The notes: generated by a model not told the origin, from the letters alone. Positions 1-5,715 are shown, numbered from the stretch's first letter. The stretch: DNA of 9,708 nucleotides from Flavobacteriales bacterium CG_4_9_14_3_um_filter_32_8 (GCA_002790175.1 PFUQ01000003.1:1-9708); one strand, 5' to 3'. A program made the numbers and translations.

Positions 1-942
1 AAAATCAATACGGTTTAAAATAGCTATTTCATTACTTGGTAATAATTCTTTTGATAGCAAAATCTCTGTCTCTATTTTTTGCTTGTAGCTATTTATTTTA
101 TCTATGGCTTGTATAATTTCTTTTTCTTGTTTTTCTATAACAGAAATCCATTTTTTAGGGTTGTGTTTTAGGGCAATTTGTTTGCTTTTTTGTAATTGTT
201 TTAAGGCTTCTTTTCTTATAGAGATAGCAATGTCTTTTAAGTAAATCAGTTTTTTTATGTCAGAAATACTTAAATTATCTAAATCATAATTTTCTCTTTT
301 CAGAAGACAAACAGTTTGATAATAAGCCCAATTAAATTGCTTATTGAGTATATCTTCTTCTAAATCTTGTAAATCATCTATTAATTGGAGTGCCACAGAA
401 AAATGGTGGTGAGATTGTAATAAATCAGTATATTTTTTTTCGTTTTTATCTTTTGATAAAACGTACAAACAATCAATAGCTACTTTACCAAATGCAGCTT
501 TTAAGTCGGCTACTTGTTGATATTTTTTATAATTAGGATTTACAGTTAGCTGGTTTTCAAGTTGTATTGCCCGAAAGTACTCTTTTTGTCTGATGTTCCA
601 TAATTCCCAAAAATTAGAATTTAATCCAAAAACTGCCGTTAAATGTTTAATAGATTCTTCTTGTAATTTAGAAATTAAAAAAAGTGTTTCTGTTTTGTTT
701 TCGGCTGATTTACTATCAATTAATTTATCCAACAACAATACAGCTTTGTAATACAAATAACCTGAAATATTGAGGAAATCTACTTTTTTTTGATTTACTC
801 CTGTAAAAGAATCGGTAAATAATTGAGGATAATTTAGATATATTTCATCTGAGGCAACTTCTACTTCAGTTCTATTTTGTATAAATAATTTGAGTTGAGA
901 GTTTAGTTGGATAGTCTCTAAATATTCGCTTAATTGTTTCAT
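1..942 (-). CDS. Class 1 isoprenoid biosynthesis enzyme (all-helical prenyl-synthase fold), C-terminus cut by window edge
   Basis: The reading frame opens at an ATG ending at 942 and stays open for 314 codons to base 1, so the C-terminus lies outside the window. The protein looks all-helical. Two Asp-rich motifs sit where class 1 prenyl synthases hold Mg-diphosphate: DKLID at residues 72-76, a DxxxD motif as in squalene/phytoene synthases, and DDLQDLEED at 189-197, resembling the second DDxxD of trans-prenyl synthases. The family condenses or cyclises isoprenyl diphosphates; ComQ, which prenylates the ComX pheromone, belongs to the same superfamily. The part after about residue 240 is Lys/Glu-rich and probably helical. 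No signal peptide is visible, so it is probably cytoplasmic. It starts 8 bp after the MauE-thioredoxin gene and closes an apparent operon headed by a small peptide. Fold assignment is fairly secure. The substrate is unknown, and peptide prenylation is only inferred from context. Confidence 0.72.
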   Translation of the reverse strand, partial: MKQLSEYLETIQLNSQLKLFIQNRTEVEVASDEIYLNYPQLFTDSFTGVNQKKVDFLNISGYLYYKAVLLLDKLIDSKSAENKTETLFLISKLQEESIKHLTAVFGLNSNFWELWNIRQKEYFRAIQLENQLTVNPNYKKYQQVADLKAAFGKVAIDCLYVLSKDKNEKKYTDLLQSHHHFSVALQLIDDLQDLEEDILNKQFNWAYYQTVCLLKRENYDLDNLSISDIKKLIYLKDIAISIRKEALKQLQKSKQIALKHNPKKWISVIEKQEKEIIQAIDKINSYKQKIETEILLSKELLPSNEIAILNRIDF

Positions 943-950
943 TAAATACT

Positions 951-1856
951 CTAAAAGTTAGGGTACATTTCTTTAAATGTGAAAGGGGACATAATAGATT
1001 CGGTCATAACTTGAGTAACGATGTTGTTTTTTACAAAAAATGCAGTTGGAACAGATTTTATAATTAACCCCATAGAATCACTACTTGTGGATAATATCTC
1101 GAAATTTGGCTTTAGATTATCATGATAAAAATTCTTTTTTTGATTATTTTTAATAGCAATACCAACAATTCTATCAACAAGTTTGTTTTCACTGTAACTT
1201 TTAATATTTTCGGTAGCGTTCCAGCAGTGTGAACAATTATAACTAAACACAAAAATTAAATAAGTAGAATCTTTAGCCGTTGAAATGTAATTTGATAAAG
1301 GAGTTTCTTGAATGGGTTTATTTAAAAACGGTTCATTAGTAATAAATGGTTCATTTAGCGTAAATCCAGCAATAATAGATGATAATATGGTAATACAAAA
1401 AATAGAAATAGTTTTCCATCTTGGAGTTGGTGTCGTATCTTTATCAGCATAAATATAGACAGTAAGTGAAAGTAGTATAAAAACAAAATTTCGGATTAAT
1501 GATATAAGATATGAACTTTGTAAAAAGCCAATTTCTCCAAAACAACCACAGTCGTTAATACCTTTAAAAAAATGAGCATAAGTAAAAGCTATTGTAAAAA
1601 TTGATAAGGTAATTATACTGAAAAAGGCTGCTTTTTTGATGCGAATTTGAAATAAAAATAACAACCCGAATAGAATTTCTCCTACACAAATAAAAGGGGC
1701 TAAATATGAAAAATTACCTAATCCATAACTTTCTAAGGTGTTGAAAAAAGCTACGGTATTAATGAGTTTTCCTATTCCTGAAAGGATATAGAAAATACCA
1801 ATTAAAATAGAAAGTATCGATAAAAGAAGTTTGCTTACTAGGAAATGTTTTGTCAT
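951..1856 (-). CDS. MauE/DoxX-type membrane protein fused to a thioredoxin-like domain
   Basis: The 301-residue protein has four predicted membrane helices in residues 8-135 (roughly 8-30, 50-70, 76-96, 116-136). The CGCFG motif at 103-107 is the redox-active signature of MauE-type proteins. A fifth helix at about 148-166 leads to a thioredoxin-like domain, probably periplasmic, with a CSHC active site at 208-211 and a likely cis-proline in SVPT at 268-271. MauE-like proteins are thought to relay electrons or oxidising power across the membrane, much as VKOR or DsbD do. The fusion therefore suggests a self-contained disulfide oxidase or reductase. It begins 3 bp after the secreted-protein gene and ends 8 bp before the isoprenoid enzyme. 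The peptide encoded two genes upstream has two cysteines and is a plausible client, which is inference. The catalytic direction cannot be read from sequence. Confidence 0.85.
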   Translation of the reverse strand: MTKHFLVSKLLLSILSILIGIFYILSGIGKLINTVAFFNTLESYGLGNFSYLAPFICVGEILFGLLFLFQIRIKKAAFFSIITLSIFTIAFTYAHFFKGINDCGCFGEIGFLQSSYLISLIRNFVFILLSLTVYIYADKDTTPTPRWKTISIFCITILSSIIAGFTLNEPFITNEPFLNKPIQETPLSNYISTAKDSTYLIFVFSYNCSHCWNATENIKSYSENKLVDRIVGIAIKNNQKKNFYHDNLKPNFEILSTSSDSMGLIIKSVPTAFFVKNNIVTQVMTESIMSPFTFKEMYPNF

Positions 1857-1859
1857 TCG

Positions 1860-2957
1860 TTACTTTGCTCTATAAAACACATCTTCTGCATAACCTAATC
1901 TTTGTTTATCAAAGATAATGTCTTGTTTTTGGATTATTTCGGTAATTACTAATTTATTTTTATAAAAAAATTCATCAATGCTATTATTTAGGCTATAACT
2001 ATATCGTATTTCACTTTCAACTTTGGTAACATGACGTTTATCCCCAATTTTTTTATCAAAAAAAGTTCTAACGATTGCATACTTCCATACCATATTTTCA
2101 TATTCGTTTGTGAATCCTACACAATCTTTTGTTATTGTTTCTATATAAAGTAAACTAAAATCATTCTTAGATATTAAATAATACCCTCCTCCTTCACATA
2201 ACCCTCCTCCTTTTTTATTTGTGAACTTAATATGATAAACAGGCTGATTACTATAATAATCAATGCTACCGAACTCAAAAGAATATTTATTATTAACAAA
2301 AAGTTGAAAGAATATTTGAGGAATTAATAACTTATAGGGCGAACCACCTGATAAAGAATAAATCCTTGGTAAAATATAATCAGTTTGATATCTAAACGAT
2401 GTATCTTTTAAGTTCGCATATATTCTATTATCTTTATAGCCTACTAAGGTAATACTACCATCATAACCATATATTTTTTCTTGATTTTTATCAACTAAGA
2501 AATCTGCAATAATTCCAATTCTATATGTTTTATCTTGTTCATGCACGAAATGATTCTGATTCCAATTTTCTAAAGTTTTTTTTATAATTTTTTTAGCAGT
2601 TAGCATTTTGTTAGGTTTAACAATGAATTCAGATAAGTTAAAGGTTGTTTGCTTTAAGGCTATAGTTGTAAATATAGAATCTTTAACCACAAAGTACTTC
2701 GTTTCATATCCAATGTAACTTACTAAAAGTGTGTCTCCTAAATTTATATCAATACTAAAATTACCATCATAATCAGAAACAACTCCTTTTGTCGGCTGCC
2801 CTTTTATAATTATATTACAAAAAGAAAGAGCTTGTTTTTTTTCGGTAACTATTTTACCATTTAACCTTAATGAATGCTGAGCTTTTGAAACAAGACAAAA
2901 GCTCAGCAAAAACATTAAGCTGATAATTCTATACAATCGTATTAGTTGATTAAGCAT
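1860..2957 (-). CDS. Secreted carboxypeptidase-like regulatory domain protein
   Basis: I chose the ATG at 2957 (365 residues). A TTG four codons upstream is in frame but would only lengthen the positive N-terminus. Residues 1-27 form a signal peptide: basic start, hydrophobic core and an AQ end typical of Bacteroidota. A CarboxypepD_reg (CnaB-like) beta-sandwich follows at about 30-112, with hallmark segments GKIV, KGVVSDYDGNFSI and VSYIGYETK. This domain usually heads TonB-dependent receptors, but there is no plug or barrel here. The remaining 250 residues are beta-rich and aromatic, of a type seen in periplasmic or outer-membrane Bacteroidota proteins without known function. A Gly-rich GGGLCEGGG segment lies near residue 251. 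The gene lies 22 bp after the small peptide gene and 3 bp before the MauE-thioredoxin gene, which suggests co-transcription. It may handle or anchor the peptide at the cell surface, but that rests on position alone. Confidence 0.82.
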   Translation of the reverse strand: MLNQLIRLYRIISLMFLLSFCLVSKAQHSLRLNGKIVTEKKQALSFCNIIIKGQPTKGVVSDYDGNFSIDINLGDTLLVSYIGYETKYFVVKDSIFTTIALKQTTFNLSEFIVKPNKMLTAKKIIKKTLENWNQNHFVHEQDKTYRIGIIADFLVDKNQEKIYGYDGSITLVGYKDNRIYANLKDTSFRYQTDYILPRIYSLSGGSPYKLLIPQIFFQLFVNNKYSFEFGSIDYYSNQPVYHIKFTNKKGGGLCEGGGYYLISKNDFSLLYIETITKDCVGFTNEYENMVWKYAIVRTFFDKKIGDKRHVTKVESEIRYSYSLNNSIDEFFYKNKLVITEIIQKQDIIFDKQRLGYAEDVFYRAK

Positions 2958-2979
2958 AATAGATGTCAAAAATAGTTAT

Positions 2980-3150
2980 CTAGTAACAACCATTACCATT
3001 AGGCTGTCCACCTCCACCAATACCACATCCATTATTTGTGCCATCACCTCCCCACTTACTCATTTCTAATCTTTCTTCTAATTCTTCTACATTAAATTGT
3101 TTTAGCATTTCTGCTTCTTGCTCTTTTAGAGCATCTTTTTTTGAGTTCAT
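2980..3150 (-). CDS. Small RiPP-like or signal precursor peptide (56 aa), Gly-rich tail with two cysteines
   Basis: This short gene reads from an ATG preceded by an A-rich stretch to a TAG, giving 56 residues. The front part (1-32) is charged and probably helical, with the leader-like segment FNVEELEERLEM at 19-30. Trp33 and a Gly-Gly follow, then a Gly/Asn-rich tail with C42 and C55, the segment CGIGGGGQPNGNGC, and a terminal Tyr. The acidic helical front and low-complexity Gly/Cys tail match the leader-core layout of ribosomal natural-product precursors. There is no signal peptide. It lies 22 bp before a secreted protein, followed by a thioredoxin-fused membrane protein and an isoprenoid enzyme. 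Leader cleavage after Gly35 (double-glycine type) or just before Trp33 are both conceivable. I recognise no named family. That the gene is real is supported by its composition, its position heading the array, and the absence of any other gene at this site. Confidence 0.72.
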   Translation of the reverse strand: MNSKKDALKEQEAEMLKQFNVEELEERLEMSKWGGDGTNNGCGIGGGGQPNGNGCY

Positions 3151-3275
3151 TTTTCTAATTTTTAAATGAATTAATAATTTCCCTGATTTAGAGTTGTGGG
3201 TTACTTCTCATGGTTTTGTTAATTATTTCGCAAAAATCTTAACGAAGCGAAAGTAAATATAGCAAACCGACATTT

Positions 3276-3497
3276 TCAAGCGATAGATGATATTTTTTTA
3301 TCGATTAACTTATATCTTGCTGATTTTCTGCAATATTTAATGTTATGTCCATTCTCACGAAGTTTAATAATCATTCTTTCAACGGTCTTGCTGCTGCAAT
3401 TGAATTTCTCAGCAATTTGTACAGTCGAAATACAACGCCCTTTTTCAATCATTTCAAGTAAATATTCCAATCTTTCTTTTCGTTCTCTAAAATTCAT
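3276..3497 (-). CDS. Small DeoR/HTH_11-like helix-turn-helix protein
   Basis: The 73-residue product starts with MNFRERKERLEYLLEMI. I prefer this ATG at 3497 to one 13 codons upstream, because the longer version adds a non-conserved-looking stretch and would run into an inverted repeat at 3531-3567. Residues 4-20 form a basic helix. A winged helix-turn-helix follows, with helix 2 near 25-33 (VQIAEKF), the turn NCS at 33-35, and recognition helix SSKTVERMIIKLR at 35-47. The wing is NIKYCRKSARYKL at 52-64. There is no ligand or effector domain, so this is a minimal DNA-binding protein. It is transcribed toward the peptide operon across a 125-bp gap and may control it, or itself through the repeats upstream of its start. 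It could also be a leftover domain of a larger regulator. Fold confidence is good, role unknown. Confidence 0.7.
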   Translation of the reverse strand: MNFRERKERLEYLLEMIEKGRCISTVQIAEKFNCSSKTVERMIIKLRENGHNIKYCRKSARYKLIDKKISSIA

Positions 3498-3530
3498 TTG
3501 TCTTACCGTTTTTTTTTCGAGCGTGGCAAA

Positions 3531-3567
3531 AAGCAAATGTGTACCTTTTTCAGGTACTTATTTGCTT
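3531..3567. repeat. Imperfect inverted repeat, 15-nt arms
   Basis: The left arm AAGCAAATGTGTACC and right arm GGTACTTATTTGCTT pair at 13 of 15 positions plus one G-T wobble, around a 7-nt loop. It ends 34 bp upstream of the preferred start of the helix-turn-helix gene. It could be its operator, or on the minus strand a hairpin followed by a short T run (CTTTTTG), giving weak terminator or attenuator character. Confidence 0.55.
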
Positions 3568-3603
3568 GTGCTTCGGCTTTTTTATGCATTACACACAACA
3601 ATT

Positions 3604-3629
3604 GGATATGATGCATATGCATCATATCC
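3604..3629. repeat. Perfect 26-bp palindrome
   Basis: Half-site GGATATGATGCAT is followed directly by its exact reverse complement with no spacer. It lies 106 bp upstream of the helix-turn-helix start and 120 bp from the bshA-tail remnant. It is far longer than expected by chance in this region. It could be a dimeric-protein operator, a recombination or folding site, or part of a dispersed repeat; no family was recognised. Confidence 0.7.
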
Positions 3630-3716
3630 GTCCTATACGTTTTCAAAGCTACAAAATAAAAATGAACAATAAAAAGATGTTGATTATGAGTTTATTGAGC
3701 AGTTAATCGTGTAATT

Positions 3717-3736
3717 ATACGTTTAAATAAACGTAT
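3717..3736. repeat. Perfect inverted repeat, 9-bp arms with AA spacer
   Basis: ATACGTTTA and TAAACGTAT are separated by AA. It lies 69 bp beyond the hepT stop on the transcribed side. There is no T run after the stem on the minus strand, so it is weak as an intrinsic terminator. Operator or recombination-site roles are equally possible. Part of the left arm repeats the sequence at 3634-3642. Confidence 0.5.
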
Positions 3737-3748
3737 GTGATAAATGTT

Positions 3749-3808
3749 TTTACTTCATCAAACTTGTATACAAATCTTCGTACATCGGTAAAATTTTATG
3801 AATTTCAA
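3749..3808 (-). pseudogene. Displaced, diverged copy of the 3' end of bshA
   Basis: Hand alignment with 4461-4520 gives 52 identities in 60 bases without gaps. In the bshA frame it encodes EIHKILPMYEDLYTSLMK followed by a stop, against DIHKILPMYEALYKSLVK in the intact gene: 14 of 18 residues match, and the stop codon is aligned. Homology ends sharply at 3808, where hepT sequence begins. Many of the differences are conservative or synonymous, so this looks like a genuine tail of another bshA allele rather than a random match. The simplest reading is that the mntA-hepT segment was inserted with a new bshA end, leaving the old end here. A tail orphaned from a second bshA copy is the alternative. 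Confidence 0.82.
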
Positions 3809-4149
3809 TCTTTTAAAAGATTGTTGATGTCATTTTTGAGCATGGGTAAATGATTGATTAAAATTGCCCAAATATTTTCATCCGAAATATTATCGTAAGC
3901 ATGAATTACTTGATTTCTTAATCCAATAATGTTAACGGCATCTTTAATTTTTTCAGCATACGAATCATCTTTTTTGATAATTCTATTGATGACTTCTCCA
4001 ATTATTTCCAAATCTCTTTCAACAGCTCTTTTTAGTATTTTATTTTTCTTGTATTCTTCAAAAATCATTGGTTTACCTTCAAAAAAAGATTCAATTTCTG
4101 CAATTGCAATTTTAACATCATAAAGCCATTTTTGAATTCTTTCATCCAT
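3805..4149 (-). CDS. hepT: HepT-like HEPN ribonuclease toxin (DUF86)
   Basis: The 114-residue helical protein carries the HEPN motif Rx4HxY as RNQVIHAY at residues 78-85. Arg78 and His83 are the expected RNase residues. Tyr85 is the position that a cognate MNT enzyme modifies with AMP in the characterised HepT-MntA pair, which silences the toxin. The helix at 40-57 (KRAVERDLEIIGEVINRI) is typical of the family. Length is within the usual range of about 110-145, toward the short end. The gene overlaps the preceding mntA by 8 bp, so the two are translationally coupled. Its TGA stop falls inside the displaced bshA tail, so the last residues may have been reshaped when this segment arrived. Family assignment is confident. 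Activity in this organism is inferred. Confidence 0.92.
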   Translation of the reverse strand: MDERIQKWLYDVKIAIAEIESFFEGKPMIFEEYKKNKILKRAVERDLEIIGEVINRIIKKDDSYAEKIKDAVNIIGLRNQVIHAYDNISDENIWAILINHLPMLKNDINNLLKD

Positions 4150-4444
4150 AAATCAACGCTTTATTTTTGTTAATGGATTTTATGAGGAAAGGATTGGAGA
4201 GTGTTTGTTCCTCTACTAAATCTACATTACGATTAAATATTTTTTGAAGACTTTGTTTAAAATCCATATAGTTTTGAAAATATTTAGCGAGGTTAAATTT
4301 TTTAAACTTAACCAGTAAATCCACATCACTCGTTTCTGACATAGTGTTGGTGGAAACAGAACCAAAAACATAAAGTGTTTCTACATGATGTGAATCACAC
4401 AATTGTATAATTTGTTTTTTATGTTTATCAATAATTGGGTTCAT
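4142..4444 (-). CDS. mntA: MntA-like minimal nucleotidyltransferase antitoxin
   Basis: The 100-residue protein has the polymerase-beta superfamily signature: FGS at 27-29 and SDVDLLV at 39-45, forming GS-x10-DxD, with a third acidic residue in VDLVEE (Asp75). All three metal-binding Asp positions are present, so it should be catalytically competent. In the studied pair, MntA adds AMP to the HepT tyrosine and neutralises it. Here it precedes hepT and overlaps it by 8 bp, the usual order. Its start codon lies only 17 bp after the bshA stop. A TAnnTTTG box four bases upstream of the ATG suggests its own, nearly leaderless transcript. The pair is flanked by two copies of the bshA 3' end, pointing to acquisition as a unit. 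Confidence 0.92.
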   Translation of the reverse strand: MNPIIDKHKKQIIQLCDSHHVETLYVFGSVSTNTMSETSDVDLLVKFKKFNLAKYFQNYMDFKQSLQKIFNRNVDLVEEQTLSNPFLIKSINKNKALIYG

Positions 4445-4448
4445 ATCA

Positions 4449-4456
4449 CAAATATA
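4449..4456 (-). promoter_or_regulatory. Candidate -7 box for mntA-hepT
   Basis: On the minus strand this reads TATATTTG, an exact match to the Bacteroidota -7 consensus TAnnTTTG. It is four bases before the mntA ATG, which would give a leaderless or nearly leaderless mRNA. No convincing -33 TTG lies at the usual spacing. It sits in the 17-bp gap between bshA and mntA, inside the duplicated-tail-bounded unit. Confidence 0.4.
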
Positions 4457-4460
4457 ACAA

Positions 4461-4520
4461 TTTACTTCACTAAACTTTTGTACAACGCTTCGTACATGGG
4501 TAAAATTTTATGAATATCAA
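4461..4520 (-). repeat. 3' end of bshA, intact partner of the 3749-3808 copy
   Basis: This 60-bp stretch is the functional bshA tail plus one base beyond its stop. It is in direct orientation with 3749-3808, offset by 712 bp, and matches it at 52 of 60 positions. Together the two bracket mntA and hepT. Sequence on the mntA side of both copies, and inside bshA beyond 4520, is unrelated. Confidence 0.82.
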
Positions 4521-5586
4521 ATTGCTGAGCTTGTTGGTAAGCTCCTTTTTTAAATTTTGCTAAAGAGGCTTCATTTTTTAAAATAGAAAGGGCATTTTTA
4601 GCCATGTCATCTACATCGCCCACATTGCTTAAATAACCCGAAACGCCATGTATATTTACTTCGGGCAAACCACCAGTATTGGTAGAAATTACAGGAACTT
4701 TTGCAGCCATTGCTTCTAAAGCTGCCAACCCAAAACTTTCTGATTCGGAGGGTAAAACAAACAAATCGGAAGCAGCTAAAATACGCTCGGTATCTCTTAC
4801 TTTTCCTAAAAATTTAATAGAATCACACGCATGTAATTTTCTACATAATTCTTCCATTTTGTGACGTTCTGGTCCGTCTCCCACCAAAATTAAGGTAGTA
4901 GGAATTTGTTTTCGGACGATGTCAAAAATCTTTATCACATCTTGCACCCTTTTCACTTCCCGAAAGTTAGACGTATGCACCATTACATGTTCTCCATTTG
5001 GTGAGAATGATTTTCGTAAATCATCCACATTCCCCAACATCTGATAATGTTCTAAACAAACAAAATTGGGAATAACTTGAATATCCCTGGTAACTTTAAA
5101 ATGCTGGTAGGTATCTTGTTTTAAACTTTCCGAAACAGCAGTAACAGCATTACTTTCGTTAATTGCAAAAGTAATAACTGGCTCAAAAGATGCATCTTTA
5201 CCCACCAAGGTAATATCGGTTCCATGTAACGTGGTAATAAAAGGTATTCTAATTCCCTCTTTTTCTAAAATATGTTGTGCCATGTATGCCGCAGAAGCAT
5301 GAGGTATAGCATAATGTACATGAAGTAAATCTAACTTTTCGAACTTAACTACATCCACCAATTTACTGGTCAACACCAATTCATAAGGTTGATAATCGAA
5401 CAGTGGATAATCGGAAACCTTTACTTCATGGTAAAAGAGATTATTGTTATACAGATCTAATTTTACAGGTTGTTGGTACGAAATAAAATGTATTTGATGT
5501 CCTTTAAATGCTAATGCTTTGCCTAATTCTGTTGCAACAACACCGCTACCGCCAAAAGTTGGGTAACAAACTATTCCTATGTTCAT
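4462..5586 (-). CDS. bshA: N-acetyl-alpha-D-glucosaminyl L-malate synthase BshA
   Basis: This GT4-family glycosyltransferase of 374 residues transfers GlcNAc from UDP-GlcNAc to L-malate, the first step of bacillithiol synthesis, in the cytoplasm. The N-terminal Rossmann half has the donor-site Gly-rich loop PTFGGSGVVATELG at 9-22 and the BshA-like segments HVHYAIPHASA (89-99) and LHGTDITLVG (120-129). The C-terminal half has SNFREVKR (206-213), VGDGPE (235-240) and the EX7E element of retaining GT-B enzymes, E283 and E291 in SESESFGLAALEAMA. Length matches the family. The 3' end is bracketed with mntA-hepT by a second diverged tail at 3749-3808, so the last codons may have been replaced by recombination. 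A -7 box and a long inverted repeat lie upstream. Confidence 0.95.
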   Translation of the reverse strand: MNIGIVCYPTFGGSGVVATELGKALAFKGHQIHFISYQQPVKLDLYNNNLFYHEVKVSDYPLFDYQPYELVLTSKLVDVVKFEKLDLLHVHYAIPHASAAYMAQHILEKEGIRIPFITTLHGTDITLVGKDASFEPVITFAINESNAVTAVSESLKQDTYQHFKVTRDIQVIPNFVCLEHYQMLGNVDDLRKSFSPNGEHVMVHTSNFREVKRVQDVIKIFDIVRKQIPTTLILVGDGPERHKMEELCRKLHACDSIKFLGKVRDTERILAASDLFVLPSESESFGLAALEAMAAKVPVISTNTGGLPEVNIHGVSGYLSNVGDVDDMAKNALSILKNEASLAKFKKGAYQQAQQFDIHKILPMYEALYKSLVK

Positions 5587-5603
5587 AAGCTATTGAGTTT
5601 TTG

Positions 5604-5644
5604 GTTCACAGTTATCAGATAACCATGTAGTGTTAACTGTGAAC
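5604..5644. repeat. Perfect 11-bp-arm inverted repeat in the bshA leader
   Basis: GTTCACAGTTA (5604-5614) and TAACTGTGAAC (5634-5644) flank a 19-nt loop. A second small inverted element, GTTAT-CAG-ATAAC, lies at 5611-5623, sharing bases with the left arm, so alternative foldings exist. It sits between the candidate bshA -7 box and the start codon, where it could be an operator for a dimeric regulator or a hairpin in the 5' untranslated mRNA. Confidence 0.6.
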
Positions 5645-5647
5645 AGT

Positions 5648-5655
5648 CAAAATTA
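5648..5655 (-). promoter_or_regulatory. Candidate -7 box for bshA
   Basis: On the minus strand this reads TAATTTTG, an exact TAnnTTTG match. Transcription would start near 5641 and leave a leader of about 55 nt containing the inverted repeat. A TTG at 5672-5670 is closer than the usual -33 spacing, so the upstream element is uncertain. Confidence 0.42.
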
Positions 5656-5707
5656 AGATTAAAGTATTTCAATTATAGAAGTATGACTAATTCTTATGTT
5701 TTTATTG

Positions 5708-5715
5708 TAAATTTG
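5708..5715 (+). promoter_or_regulatory. Candidate -7 box for the small tail-anchored protein
   Basis: TAAATTTG matches TAnnTTTG exactly and lies 18 bases before the ATG at 5734. It falls inside the reading frame that would start at 5683, which favours the downstream start. No clear -33 TTG was found. Confidence 0.4.

Larger units (their letters stand above)
3498..3748. other. Gene-free structured intergenic region
   Basis: No convincing gene was found on either strand; the open frames here are only antisense shadows. The stretch holds three inverted repeats (3531-3567, 3604-3629, 3717-3736) and two copies of TATACGTTT at 3634-3642 and 3716-3724, the second overlapping the last inverted repeat. 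It lies between the helix-turn-helix gene and the displaced bshA tail, next to an apparent insertion. I saw no exact TAnnTTTG box that would serve the helix-turn-helix gene. It may be a mobile-element scar or a dispersed intergenic repeat. Confidence 0.6.

Noticed and set aside
2980..3150. Assignment of the peptide to a lanthipeptide or rSAM-peptide family
   Set aside because: The core lacks a Ser/Thr-rich ring pattern (one Thr only) and no lanthionine or rSAM enzyme is encoded in the visible part of the operon.
3220..3266. Possible promoter for the peptide operon, reading GATTTTTGC on the minus strand with TTTG upstream
   Set aside because: It has one mismatch in the -7 box and the spacing to the upstream TTTG is about 24 nt, longer than usual; too weak to annotate.
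3590..3645. Integron attC-like recombination site around the palindrome
   Set aside because: The sequence is palindromic and near a cassette-like insertion, but I could not match the RYYYAAC and GTTRRRY end motifs, and no integrase is in the window.
3340..3672. Plus-strand open frame of 110 codons
   Set aside because: It lies antisense to the helix-turn-helix gene and runs through the palindrome region; its Leu/Ser-rich translation is typical of the complement of a real gene.
3929..4123. Plus-strand open frame of 64 codons
   Set aside because: It is antisense to hepT, which has an intact catalytic motif.
4679..4864. Plus-strand open frame of 61 codons
   Set aside because: It is antisense to the most conserved part of bshA.
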